Below, piece after piece: positions 18,415-26,743 of a DNA stretch of 64,000 bases (its first letter is position 1; each line of letters starts with the position of its first letter). The translations under genes were made by a program, and so were the position numbers. This DNA comes from Roseofilum halophilum BLCC-M91 (GTDB lineage: Bacteria > Cyanobacteriota > Cyanobacteriia > Cyanobacteriales > Desertifilaceae). Location: the NCBI RefSeq assembly GCF_030068445.1, contig NZ_JAQPOK010000068.1, positions 1-64,000 of the forward strand. The letters are read 5' to 3'. The notes beneath the pieces are model-generated. The model did no database searches and was not told the DNA's origin. It saw only the letters and a list, made by a program, of their open reading frames with translations.

Positions 18415-19464
18415 TTAATCCACCATGTGATAGAGAAAGGTCAACACAAAGGTTAACTGGGCGGCTAAAACCAATAAATAGATAATAGGCCTGGGTTTAA
18501 ACATCGACAACATCAGCCCGACACTTTTGATATCAATCATGGGGCCAAAAACGAGGAAAGCCAGTAAGGAGGCGCTCGTAAATGTGGAGGCAAAGGAGAG
18601 GGCAAAAAAGGCATCAACGGTGGAGCAAATGGAGACCACTGCCCCTAAAATCATCATGGCAACAATTGAGCTGACAGGGCCTGTGCCCACGGCTAGGATG
18701 AGATCGCGGGGCATTCCTACTTGAATGATAGCGGCGATCGCACTGCCAATGACTAACACTCCCCCCAACTCCCGTAACTCTTGCAGCGTATTGTCCATAA
18801 ACAAGCGTGCGCGATAAGACCAAGGCTGTTTGACTAAATCTTGAGATAACTGGGTTGCGTCCCAAGTTGACTGATCCAGACGTACCCGTTTCCCCTGCTC
18901 GCCAATAATATAGGTTCCCGATTGCAAGAGCGATAAGGATTCATCTTTCTCTTCATCAAAGTCAGAATTAAAATTAGAACTGCTAGAATCAGCAGCAGGC
19001 ATTAAGCGCACCATTCCTGGTTGCAACAGGGGGCGCAAATCCGCTTGTGAACTAAAAATCCAAGCAATTCCTGTGGCAATCAGCAAGGAAAAGATGACCC
19101 GAAAGACGACTAATTCCGGTTGGTCTCGAAAAGCTGTCCAGGTTGACCAAATCACCACGGGATTAATCGTCGGTGCAGCCAGCAAAAAACCCACTGCCAC
19201 CGAAGGGGGAAATCCCTGAAGTAAGAACCGACGAGCAACGGGCACATTGCCACATTCACAGACCGGAAATAGAAAGCCAATGGCGCTTCCTGCCAGCGCT
19301 CCGAGTAAGGGGTGTTTGGGAATAAAGTTCAGGAGTTTGCGCTCATCTACAAAAAAGAGAAGGGCGCTAGAAAGTAATACTCCCAGTAACAGAAAGGGAA
19401 AAGCTTCAACAATGAGGCTTAAAAAGATGGTAAAGGCAGTTTTGAACTGAGTCATTGGGTTCAA
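18415..19464 (-). CDS. YraQ/DUF318-type permease
   Basis: 349 residues, with about eight membrane segments in two halves of four and a long hydrophilic loop in the middle (Ser/Asp/Glu-rich, about 160-215). The family signature FPVCECGNVPVARR lies near residues 66-79, followed by AAPTINPVV. The second half repeats the pattern. It forms a two-gene unit with the TIGR03943 partner downstream. The transported solute is not known for this subfamily; related proteins export arsenicals or respond to metals. Confidence 0.85.
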   Translation of the reverse strand: MNPMTQFKTAFTIFLSLIVEAFPFLLLGVLLSSALLFFVDERKLLNFIPKHPLLGALAGSAIGFLFPVCECGNVPVARRFLLQGFPPSVAVGFLLAAPTINPVVIWSTWTAFRDQPELVVFRVIFSLLIATGIAWIFSSQADLRPLLQPGMVRLMPAADSSSSNFNSDFDEEKDESLSLLQSGTYIIGEQGKRVRLDQSTWDATQLSQDLVKQPWSYRARLFMDNTLQELRELGGVLVIGSAIAAIIQVGMPRDLILAVGTGPVSSIVAMMILGAVVSICSTVDAFFALSFASTFTSASLLAFLVFGPMIDIKSVGLMLSMFKPRPIIYLLVLAAQLTFVLTFLYHMVD

Positions 19465-19605
19465 CGCTTGGGATAGGTGAAGAGCGCTCCTGGGATCGTA
19501 TGGGAGTAAGGGTTTGCCCAGTTATTTTATCTGAAAACTCTTCATAGAATATTAAACCCTTGTTGATTCTTTCTCCAGGGAATCTCTTTATCCGGCTTGG
19601 TGGGC

Positions 19606-21879
19606 TTATCGTTTTGTGCTTTTTTCTCCAGGCCGTGGTGTGGGAGCTTTGCCATTACCATTATGACCATTATGACCATTATGACCATTACGTGGGAAGG
19701 CATGAGTGCCATTGCCCTCATTCAGGATAGCTTCAGACTCAAGGTCTCCATTGAGATCGGGAGTTTCGACGATCGCCGGTGGAGGTAGGGGCTGGATGTT
19801 CATTTCCTCTGCATTAATCACAATGCCCAATAAACTGTAGTCCTCGGATTCTTCGAGGAGGTCAATTTTATCGGCTAAATGGTCGCTGATGGTATAACCG
19901 GCACGGGTGACGAGGATTACGCCATCGGTATAGCGCTCTAAAATGAGAGGATCGTTACAGAGATTGAGGGCAGAAGCGTCAACGACGACAAAATCAAACC
20001 GTTGGCGAGCATCTTGGATTAGAAGGCGCATTTCGGCGGATTCGACTACGGCGGCGGCATATTCGTAGGGGCCAAAACTGGGGACAATGTAGAGGTTTTC
20101 AATGTTGGGAACCAGGCGAATGCAGTCGCTAATTTGGCTGTAGTAGCGCAGGGGTTCCAGGGTGGAGTCGGGATCGGGAACGACTTTTAGGTTGTGGGCG
20201 TTGGAGGGGTTGCGTAAGTCGGCTTCGATCAGGAGGGTACGTTTTCCGGCTCTGGCGGAGGCGATCGCCAAATTATAGGCAGTGACACTTTTTCCTTCCT
20301 GGCGATCGCCACTGGTAACTAAGACCACTTTGGGCTTTTCTTCCACTTGCCGCAATGTAGAGCGGAATCGTTCATAACTATCCAAATAGGGGGAATGGCG
20401 AGAGAGCATGAGCGGCACTTCTACCCCAAAAGCATCCCACTCTTCGACAAAGGGTAGAATCCCCAAAATTTGCACTTCACGCTCACTAACAAAGGCTTGA
20501 ATATCTTCCACGGTTTGCATAGCGGTAGCGAATACCATACCCAAACCAAAGATGGCTGCTGCTCCTAAAATTGTGCCCCCGACTGCGCCAGCCGGTAGGA
20601 GCAGCAAAATCGGTAAAGGGGCTGGCGGAACAATGGTGTCAGCTAATCGGGGCGGTTGGGCAATGTTTAAATTACCCACCGTTTCCGCTTCGGCGGTTTG
20701 GGCATCAATCAATTTGGCTTGAATGGTGTCATAAAATTGTTTGGTCAAAACCACCTGCTGTTCTAATCTCGCCCGTTCTGCTTGAGTATTGGGCAACCCA
20801 GCATATTCCTGTTTCAATTCGGCGGCAATGGTTTTCGCGACTGCCAATTCTTTCTCTAGGGTTTCTTTTTGGGTTTGCAGACCTACCAATTCTTGGGCGA
20901 TCGCCTGCCGTGCCGGATCGAGACTACTATCCTTACGAATTTGGTCACCACTTCTCAAGGGGGCAGCCAGTCCATCCCCCCCAATCACCTCAGCCGCTCG
21001 CGCTGTTAACAAATTCTCTGACGAGGCTAATTGTCGTCTTAACTCCACCATTTGCGGATTATCCGGGCGCAGGGTTTGACGAAGCAACAACTCCTGAGAT
21101 TCTAACTCATACAACTGACCCCGCAATCTTTGAATGATCGGATCGGCACTTAAAGCGGCTGAAGCATAGGCTTGATCGGGATTCAAACCCAATTGCCGTT
21201 GCAGACTCGCCATCTGAGTTGCCACCGTTTCAATTTGCAACTCTAATTGTCGTTGCTGCTGTTCATTTTGCGTAATTGAACCCGGTAATTGAGTCCGTTT
21301 AATTTCTGCGAATTCCGTTTGTCGAATAAATGCTTCCAGCTCATTTTCCGCCTTACGCAGCTCTTCTACCACCTTCGGTAAGCGCTCATTGAGGGTTTGA
21401 ATAATCGACCGCAAGCGACTGGTATTGAGGCGACGGCTTTGTTGAATCAACTCTTGCACTAACACTTCAGTAATTTGTCTACCTTGCGATCGATTATCCC
21501 AAGTGAAAGACACATACAACAGAGAAGGGGTTCGACTATTGTCCCGAATTGAAGCCTCTTTCTGTAATTCCCTAGGGTTAATCTGAATTTTGGGATGATC
21601 CGCAACCGTTTCTAAGACCTCACCGGTTAAGAGCAACTCTTCAGCATTTTCTTTAAGTTGTTGGCTTTGGGCCTGGATAGAGGTTCCGGTTTCCGAAATC
21701 GTTACTGGAGGCGTAGTAATTCGCAAAACCGCTTGGAATTTATAACTGGGAAGACCTTGGGGTTCTTGAAGCACTGCAAATCCTCCACCCCCAAGTGCCC
21801 CTACCATCAGGCCAATGGGAATTGCTAACCAATATTTTTCAAAGGCAAGTTTATATTTTTTGATCAGGGGTGAAGTCAT
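19606..21879 (-). CDS. Wzz/BY-kinase-type polysaccharide co-polymerase (GumC/Wzc-like)
   Basis: 757 residues. It has an N-terminal membrane helix (~17-37), a Wzz domain and a long coiled-coil region (~170-400). A Pro-rich second helix follows (PPAPLPILLLLPAGAVGGTI, ~425-445), then a cytoplasmic P-loop ATPase. The Walker A-like motif is SGDRQEGKSVTAYN and the Walker B-like segment is FDFVVVDASAL. It controls chain length or export of a surface polysaccharide. The C-terminal tail has no tyrosine cluster, the usual autophosphorylation site; it ends in a repeated HNG tract. It is flanked by unrelated genes. Confidence 0.85.
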   Translation of the reverse strand: MTSPLIKKYKLAFEKYWLAIPIGLMVGALGGGGFAVLQEPQGLPSYKFQAVLRITTPPVTISETGTSIQAQSQQLKENAEELLLTGEVLETVADHPKIQINPRELQKEASIRDNSRTPSLLYVSFTWDNRSQGRQITEVLVQELIQQSRRLNTSRLRSIIQTLNERLPKVVEELRKAENELEAFIRQTEFAEIKRTQLPGSITQNEQQQRQLELQIETVATQMASLQRQLGLNPDQAYASAALSADPIIQRLRGQLYELESQELLLRQTLRPDNPQMVELRRQLASSENLLTARAAEVIGGDGLAAPLRSGDQIRKDSSLDPARQAIAQELVGLQTQKETLEKELAVAKTIAAELKQEYAGLPNTQAERARLEQQVVLTKQFYDTIQAKLIDAQTAEAETVGNLNIAQPPRLADTIVPPAPLPILLLLPAGAVGGTILGAAAIFGLGMVFATAMQTVEDIQAFVSEREVQILGILPFVEEWDAFGVEVPLMLSRHSPYLDSYERFRSTLRQVEEKPKVVLVTSGDRQEGKSVTAYNLAIASARAGKRTLLIEADLRNPSNAHNLKVVPDPDSTLEPLRYYSQISDCIRLVPNIENLYIVPSFGPYEYAAAVVESAEMRLLIQDARQRFDFVVVDASALNLCNDPLILERYTDGVILVTRAGYTISDHLADKIDLLEESEDYSLLGIVINAEEMNIQPLPPPAIVETPDLNGDLESEAILNEGNGTHAFPRNGHNGHNGHNGNGKAPTPRPGEKSTKR
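19658..19692 (-). repeat. 9-bp repeat encoding the HNG tract
   Basis: Near-perfect repeats of TGACCATTA on the plus strand, read as His-Asn-Gly on the minus strand, in the last 30 codons of the Wzc-like gene. They are slippage-prone, but in-frame copy change would only lengthen or shorten the disordered tail. Confidence 0.8.
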
Positions 21880-21999
21880 GGTTATATCCAGGCTACTTAC
21901 AAAGAAATTCCCTTATGTCTACTTTAACTTAGACCCAGTTGAATGAACAACGGACAAAACCATGACTACAGTTAGCTAGGCAAAAGTTGGGATATGACT

Positions 22000-23298
22000 C
22001 TACCCATTAGTAATGAATTGGGGTTCGATATAGGGTTTGGAAATATTGACTTGGAATAATATCCGCAGTCCCAAGCGTTCAAACCAGGGCACTCCTAAAC
22101 CCCATTTCATTTTCACTATAAAGTAATATTCCAGGAGTTCTTTGGCCCAAACGACCCAATGGCCTTTAAGAGCATAGGAGTTTTGGCGCTCTCCCAAACT
22201 CGGATCGGGTAATACCGGAATGGCCACATACACAATGCCTGTATCTCCATATTCGGCTAAACAAACGGATTCTAGGGTGGGGCGCTGGAAGGGGGCTGAA
22301 ATGGCTCCACTGGCGACACCAATATTATGGGCCACAGCTACGGCCATTGCTTCGGTCATGGCTCCACTTTTGGGTAAACCGATGGGAATGGGGGTTCGAT
22401 CGGGTTGGTCGAGAGCAACGGTTACTCCTAGGGCATAGACGGAGGGAAAGTCCCGATGCCGATAGGTGGGGGTTACGGGAATAAAGCCTTTGGCGTTGGC
22501 AAGGTCTGGGAGTTGTTGCAGGTATGTGGCTCCCCGGAAGGCGGGTAATATCATGGAGTAGCTGAAGGGGAGTTGTTCACCGGTTTTCAGGGTAACGGTG
22601 TCTGGGCTAATGTGGGTAATTTCGGCATTGGTAATGGTTTGGATGCCCCGTTCTTGTAGCAGTTCGCTGGTGTATTCTTGGGAGTTTTTGACATTATTTA
22701 CGCCGAGGTGGCCGATGTAGGGTTCTGGGGTGACATAGGTGAGGGTGACTTGATCGCGTAATCCTCGACGGCGTAATTCCCAATCTGCCATGAGGAGGAA
22801 TTCGTAAGCGGGGCCAAAACAGCCCGCTCCGGCCATGGCTCCCACGACCATGGGGCCGGGGTTTTCCAGATATTTTAACCAGGCTTCTCGCGCATGTATG
22901 GCGTGATCGGGGGTACAAACGGATTGGGTGTAACCGCCATGGGGGCCGAGGCCAGAGATTGCGTCAAAGGCGAAGGAGGCTCCAGTGGCGATCGCTACAT
23001 AATCATAGTCAACGGTTTGCCCGCCTTCTACGGTAATGGTTTGGGTATGGGGGTTGAGATCCGTGACTTTGTGGTTAATCCATTCAATGCCTAAGCGTTT
23101 CAGATGGGGTTCGAGATCGATTTGAATGGACTCTAGAGAAGCCATATCGAGGGCGACTCGGATTAATCCAGGGATAAAGGTAAAGTGGGAGTGATCGCTA
23201 ATGAGGGTGATGCGATCGCTCTTGGGTAGTAAGCTGCGTAATTCATGTACTGCGGGCAGCCCACCTAAACCTGCACCAATTACCACAACGTCTGTCAT
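22000..23298 (-). CDS. sqr: Sulfide:quinone oxidoreductase
   Basis: 432 residues. A FAD-binding Rossmann motif VVVIGAGLGGLPAVHEL lies at the N-terminus and a second ATG motif, VAIATGA, at ~101-107. Three cysteines, C128 (QSVCTPD), C160 (AGAGCFGPAYEF) and C346 (LESVCLAEYGDTG), match the catalytic set of SQR (C128, C160 and C356 in the Acidithiobacillus enzyme). This separates it from NDH-2 dehydrogenases. It oxidises sulfide to polysulfide/sulfur and reduces membrane quinone. The C-terminal amphipathic region fits membrane attachment. A GGAG lies about 8 bases before the ATG. It is transcribed alone. Confidence 0.85.
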   Translation of the reverse strand: MTDVVVIGAGLGGLPAVHELRSLLPKSDRITLISDHSHFTFIPGLIRVALDMASLESIQIDLEPHLKRLGIEWINHKVTDLNPHTQTITVEGGQTVDYDYVAIATGASFAFDAISGLGPHGGYTQSVCTPDHAIHAREAWLKYLENPGPMVVGAMAGAGCFGPAYEFLLMADWELRRRGLRDQVTLTYVTPEPYIGHLGVNNVKNSQEYTSELLQERGIQTITNAEITHISPDTVTLKTGEQLPFSYSMILPAFRGATYLQQLPDLANAKGFIPVTPTYRHRDFPSVYALGVTVALDQPDRTPIPIGLPKSGAMTEAMAVAVAHNIGVASGAISAPFQRPTLESVCLAEYGDTGIVYVAIPVLPDPSLGERQNSYALKGHWVVWAKELLEYYFIVKMKWGLGVPWFERLGLRILFQVNISKPYIEPQFITNG

Positions 23299-23370
23299 CT
23301 TTTTTTCTCCAAAGCTTGCTTGTGTACTGACCTCGCCCTAACCAGAGACGAGTTGATAAATGTTTAGTTA

Positions 23371-23399
23371 TTAATATAACTATATAGCGATATTATTAA
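23371..23399. promoter_or_regulatory. AT-rich dyad upstream of sqr
   Basis: TTAATA and TATTAA arms bracket an AT-rich core (TAACTATATAGCGATA) 70-100 bases upstream of the sqr ATG. ArsR-type sulfide-responsive repressors bind sites of this general form, but the symmetry is imperfect and no arsR gene is in the window. Confidence 0.25.
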
Positions 23400-23417
23400 A
23401 AAAGCAAGATTTTCTAA

Positions 23418-23498
23418 TCATGTCCGCTTGCAGAAAATCCCCCTACTTGGAAAGCAGGCTGTAAACAGCCCCCCTTTTTGAAGGGGGGTTGGGGGGAT
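23418..23498. repeat. Dispersed repeat block between sqr and tRNA-Leu
   Basis: Two parts. A 24-base segment beginning TCATGTCCGCTTGCAG (23418-23441) recurs exactly at 53825-53848. A poly-C/poly-G palindromic repeat, CCCCCCTTTTTGAAGGGGGG then TTGGGGGGAT (23469-23498), recurs inverted at 25893-25965. No coding potential. Confidence 0.75.
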
Positions 23499-23557
23499 GG
23501 AGATGCAGGAAATACAGCTTTCTGGCTGTATCTTCTTTTTTATCTCCTTGTCGATAT

Positions 23558-23638
23558 GGGCGGAGAGAGACTCGAACTCTCATACCCGAAGGTGCCACAT
23601 TTTGAGTGTGGTGCGTCTACCAATTTCGCCATCCGCCC
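23558..23638 (-). tRNA. tRNA-Leu (CAA)
   Basis: 81 bases with a 7-bp acceptor stem (GGGCGGA / TCCGCCC), D-loop TTGGTAGAC, and anticodon stem CCACA/TGTGG around loop CTCAAAA, giving anticodon CAA (Leu, codon UUG). It has a long class II variable arm and a T arm GAGAGTTCGAGTCTCTC. CCA is not encoded. Its 5' 22 bases overlap the 3' end of the M48 protease gene on the same strand. Confidence 0.93.
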
Positions 23639-24492
23639 TTGTGGATAGCTCGATCATTATAACCTATTTTCAGATTTTGCAACAGGTTTTGATAATCTTG
23701 GCTTCTTCCCCATCGATCCACTTCCCGTGCCCGGAGAACGGGAACGGGGTGGGTAAGTTCTGAACTTTGGGCTTCTTTGAGCAGTTGACCGAGTTGGCTC
23801 TCATCAATGCGATCGTAGGCACGGGCTTGGTCAATAAAGGCATCTAGGTTAAGTTGGGGAGCCAGAGAGGGCGATCCCCCGGCGAGTTTCATGAGGACGG
23901 ACATGACGACTCTGGGATTTTGGCTGACGAGGAGGGCGGAGCGATCGCAGGAAAACTCAGCACACCTCACCCATTCCATTAACTGGCTCTGTAGTTGTTG
24001 AGCGACTACGGTTCCCCAGGTGGGGACTAAACTAGCTCCGAGTACCATCAGGTTGGCTAAGGTCAGATATACCCCATGGTCGCATTTGAGGTGGCCTAAT
24101 TCATGGGCAATCACGGCTTGAATTTCTTCGGGATTAAGCAGTTCGATCAAAGAGGTATGAACCACCATAAACGGTTGTCGTCCCCGCATGGCGAAGGTAT
24201 AGGCGTTGGGAACCGGATGCTGTTTAATGTAGAGTTGGGGGGGTTCTAGGTCTAAGATCTGACAGGCTTCTAGGAGCAACTGGTGTAAATGGGGCAGTTG
24301 GCGATCGCTCACCAAAATACTAGAGGCAATATTATCCAAATAGAAATATTTTTCTCCCACGGGAGCGAGCAAATTCCGGATCGCCATATCGAGTCCCGGT
24401 AATTGCTTGAGCGCTTGCGTCGCTTCCCGATCCAGGGGATGACGGAAATGATCGGCTTTAAGACCCCTAAAAATCAGTTTTGATAGTTCCAT
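23617..24492 (-). CDS. M48-family zinc metallopeptidase
   Basis: About 291 residues, related to HtpX/Oma1-type proteases. It has HELGHLKCDHG with the zinc site at residues ~130-134 from this start, and a downstream ECSD-like EFSCDRSALL as third-ligand region. One or two hydrophobic segments flank the site (LMVLGASLVPTWG). The open frame starts at a TTG (24504); I chose the ATG four codons later. The last codons (KGGWRNW, then TAG) are read from the 5' part of tRNA-Leu, with the stop formed by TGGTAG of the D-loop. The role is presumably membrane protein quality control; substrate unknown. Confidence 0.8.
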   Translation of the reverse strand: MELSKLIFRGLKADHFRHPLDREATQALKQLPGLDMAIRNLLAPVGEKYFYLDNIASSILVSDRQLPHLHQLLLEACQILDLEPPQLYIKQHPVPNAYTFAMRGRQPFMVVHTSLIELLNPEEIQAVIAHELGHLKCDHGVYLTLANLMVLGASLVPTWGTVVAQQLQSQLMEWVRCAEFSCDRSALLVSQNPRVVMSVLMKLAGGSPSLAPQLNLDAFIDQARAYDRIDESQLGQLLKEAQSSELTHPVPVLRAREVDRWGRSQDYQNLLQNLKIGYNDRAIHKGGWRNW

Positions 24493-24570
24493 AGAACACT
24501 TCAACTTTCACGATTTGGGCAATGAACTGAATCAACACTCTCAATTCCCAACTGATTGTAGCAACAATTG

Positions 24571-24604
24571 CCAAAAGCGGGTTGAATATTCAACCCGCTT
24601 TTGG
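24571..24604. terminator. 34-base perfect palindrome
   Basis: CCAAAAGCGGGTTGAA and its exact complement meet at a TA centre. It lies 116 bases beyond the stop of the small gene at 24720 and upstream of the M48 gene. It may terminate the former, though it lacks a long T run; a protein-binding site is the alternative. Confidence 0.4.
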
Positions 24605-24719
24605 ATGTTTAACTTGTTGATGATTACCTGATGAAGCGTCATCCAGGCATTAGTTAGAATCCGTTTTAGAGCGACGATCAACTCTAACCTCCATAGTCTG
24701 ATTCCACTTGACCTAAGAT

Positions 24720-24911
24720 CTAGGCAGTTTCCAGCCAATCAAAGATTTGATCGAGCTGCTCTAAAGTCACTAAGCCATATTGCCACAAGACCATGGGTAA
24801 GGGGCCGGGATCGTGTTCGCACTGTCTCATCGCTAAGGAGATCGAAGAAGAAGAGATAGATAACTCGTCTTGTAAAAACCGAATTAATTGGGCGTAGCTT
24901 CCGGGGGACAT
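24720..24911 (-). CDS. DUF2949 family protein
   Basis: 63 residues from the ATG at 24911 (MSPGSYAQLIRFLQDELSI). The open frame can be extended five codons to a GTG that itself overlaps the GAGGTG ribosome-binding stretch. The conserved C-terminal block LPMVLWQYGLVTLEQLDQIF identifies DUF2949, a small cyanobacterial family of unknown function that is probably all helical. Monocistronic by position. Confidence 0.8.
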   Translation of the reverse strand: MSPGSYAQLIRFLQDELSISSSSISLAMRQCEHDPGPLPMVLWQYGLVTLEQLDQIFDWLETA

Positions 24912-25009
24912 AATCAAATTTTTCACCTCATTATCTTAAAAACTTATTTTGAAATCAGGATTTGTTAATTGGGGGGTGGGGGAGTCAGTTTATATTCTGT
25001 CCCCGTCAT

Positions 25010-25207
25010 CTAAGCATAATTCAAGGGCTTTAATTCAGGATGTGATCGTCTACCCTCATGCAAGAGGATCTCGATCACAATCTGACCCAAAGTTAAGGGT
25101 CTGATGAGCAGGATATAAAGTTCCAGGAGATCTCGATCGTCTGCGATCGCCGGTTTACCCATTTTCCCAGATATTGGGGTTGGGTTGATGGCTTTATTAC
25201 GCTTCAA
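25010..25207 (-). CDS. Possible small hypothetical protein
   Basis: 65 residues from a TTG start, with no clear ribosome-binding site. The segment DRDLLELYILLIRPLTLGQI looks like a natural amphipathic or membrane helix. No family recognised. It may be a remnant rather than an expressed gene. Confidence 0.3.
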   Translation of the reverse strand: MKRNKAINPTPISGKMGKPAIADDRDLLELYILLIRPLTLGQIVIEILLHEGRRSHPELKPLNYA

Positions 25208-25368
25208 GTTTTTCAGACTATCAAAACTTTAAGGTTTTGTAAAGGCTTGTACAGATTTTTAATCGATTTTGTTAATGGGGATCAACTCTGAGCCATAGAG
25301 ATTGGAAGATAAACCCGTAAAAACCCTTGACCAGCAAGAGATCCAGCCCTTAAGTAACCATCTATGGA

Positions 25369-26010
25369 TTAGGGAGAATCTAAAAACTCAATCTCCAGGC
25401 GATCGCCCACTTGTAGGCCTAATTCTTCGGCACGTCCAGAGCGTAACTCAATCACTTGATTTACCGGTTCATTCGGGCCATAAACGGGACAAGAGGGAGT
25501 GGTACAAGGAGGAACCGAAGCGGCTAAAGCCTTCACTTCTCCATCGAGCAAAAAGATCATATCTAAGGGAACCGGGACATTTTTCATCCAAAATGTCAGG
25601 ATTCTAGGAGAACTAAAGGGAAATAACATCCCCCGATTATCGGGTAATTGGGGTCGATACATTAATCCTAAAGCCTGTTGCTCAGGGGTACGAGCCACTT
25701 CTAGATCGATCGTTTCTCCAGAAATTGCCACTTGTGCAGACACTTCTAACTGCTGTCCCTTGGGGTTTTCCTCAGAGATGGGATCGACAGCAACAGGGGG
25801 AGGAGTCGATCCGGCACATCCGATCGCCCCCAGACTCAACCACAAACACAATCCTAATACAGCCCAATTACCCCTCTTTTGAAGTACGTTTAGATCCCCC
25901 CAACCCCCCTTAAAAAAGGGGGGCAGTGAAAGTCCCCTTAAAAAAGGGGGATATAGGGGGATCGAGAGATGCCGGGAGGAAAAATTTTTAACCGTGTTCT
26001 TCTTCACCAT
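25369..26010 (-). CDS. DUF192 lipoprotein
   Basis: From the ATG at 26010 there are 213 residues. The stop of nblR (TGA at 26014-26012) is one base upstream, so the two genes are translationally coupled. The C-terminal ~125 residues are a DUF192 domain (IDLEVARTPEQQALGLMYR, ILTFWMKNVPVPLDMIFL, VPPCTTPSCPVYGP). A lipobox SLGAIGC follows a hydrophobic stretch, consistent with export as a lipoprotein. The residues before it (SIPLYPPFLRGLSLPPFFKG) are the translation of a dispersed palindromic repeat, so the native start may have been displaced by insertion. An upstream extension to 26082 overlaps nblR and is unlikely. Confidence 0.75.
   Translation of the reverse strand: MVKKNTVKNFSSRHLSIPLYPPFLRGLSLPPFFKGGWGDLNVLQKRGNWAVLGLCLWLSLGAIGCAGSTPPPVAVDPISEENPKGQQLEVSAQVAISGETIDLEVARTPEQQALGLMYRPQLPDNRGMLFPFSSPRILTFWMKNVPVPLDMIFLLDGEVKALAASVPPCTTPSCPVYGPNEPVNQVIELRSGRAEELGLQVGDRLEIEFLDSP
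25893..25965. repeat. Poly-G/poly-C palindromic repeat inside the DUF192 5' region
   Basis: Two hairpin units, CCCCCCTTAAAAAAGGGGGG and CCCCTTAAAAAAGGGGG, ending GATATAGGGGGATCG. The first unit matches, inverted, the repeat at 23469-23498. It lies in frame within the predicted leader of the lipoprotein. Confidence 0.8.
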
Positions 26011-26011
26011 G

Positions 26012-26707
26012 TCAAGGTTCCCGTAAAACATAGCCGACTCCGCGCACCGTCTGAATGAGACGCTTTTCACCCTCATGTTCAATTTTCAGTCGCAAGTAAC
26101 GGATATAGACCTCAATCACATTGGATTCTCCCATAAAGTCATAGCCCCAAACCTGTTCTAAGATCTGTTCGCGGGTTAACACATCGCGGGGATGTTCCAT
26201 CAAACACTTGAGCAGTTCAAACTCCTTCATCGTTAACTCGATCGCCCGTCCATCGCGAAAGGCCTTGCGAGTACCGAGATCCAAAATCAGGTCACTAAAG
26301 CGCAACTGTTCGTTATTTTCCGTATTGCTTTTCAGATACAGTCGCAAGCGTTCTAAAAATTCTTCTGGTCGATAGGGTTTAATAAAATAATCATCTGCTC
26401 CGGACTCTAGACAAGCGACCCGGTCTTCTACCGTATCTTTGGCCATTAACATTAAAATCGGGGCCACAATGCCCTGTCCCCTCATTTTTTCACAAACACT
26501 TAACCCCGAATCGCCCACTAACATGCGATCGATAATAATTAAATCAGGTTTAATCCGATCCGCTTGAGTCAGAGAAAGTTTCGGATCGCTGGCCAAAACT
26601 GGATCGTAACCCGATTCTTGTAAGTCCAGACTCATTTTTTCAGCTAAGTTTGTATCACTCTCAATCACCAGGATACAAGGGTGAGACTCAAGGACAACGG
26701 TGTTCAT
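26012..26707 (-). CDS. nblR: OmpR-family response regulator, NblR-like
   Basis: 231 residues: a receiver domain (10-125) with phosphoacceptor-position D60 in LIIIDRM and K110, and a winged-helix DNA-binding domain (135-231, ending YIRYLRLKIEHEGEKRLIQT...). The beginning CILVIESDTNLAEKMSLDLQ and the segment MLVGDSGLSVCEKMR resemble NblR, the cyanobacterial regulator of phycobilisome degradation under nutrient stress and high light. The usual acidic pair is E-S-D rather than D-D. The gene follows clpS and a CPBP protease and is coupled to a DUF192 lipoprotein. RpaA/RpaB paralogs are the main alternatives. Confidence 0.7.
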   Translation of the reverse strand: MNTVVLESHPCILVIESDTNLAEKMSLDLQESGYDPVLASDPKLSLTQADRIKPDLIIIDRMLVGDSGLSVCEKMRGQGIVAPILMLMAKDTVEDRVACLESGADDYFIKPYRPEEFLERLRLYLKSNTENNEQLRFSDLILDLGTRKAFRDGRAIELTMKEFELLKCLMEHPRDVLTREQILEQVWGYDFMGESNVIEVYIRYLRLKIEHEGEKRLIQTVRGVGYVLREP

Positions 26708-26743
26708 AAGATTCGAGTTGACCCGGTAAGGATTCCTAGGTTA

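Noticed and set aside
22000-23298. Annotation as type II NADH dehydrogenase
   Set aside because: The three-cysteine pattern and GCFGPAYEF segment fit sulfide:quinone oxidoreductase better.
23617-23638. Possibility that the M48/tRNA overlap marks a prophage or island attachment site
   Set aside because: No integrase, no direct repeat of the tRNA 3' end and the overlap is at the tRNA 5' end, whereas integration normally uses the 3' end.
24541-24738. 65-residue minus-strand frame through the 34-base palindrome
   Set aside because: It overlaps the DUF2949 stop and reads through the palindrome; no ribosome-binding site or recognisable pattern.
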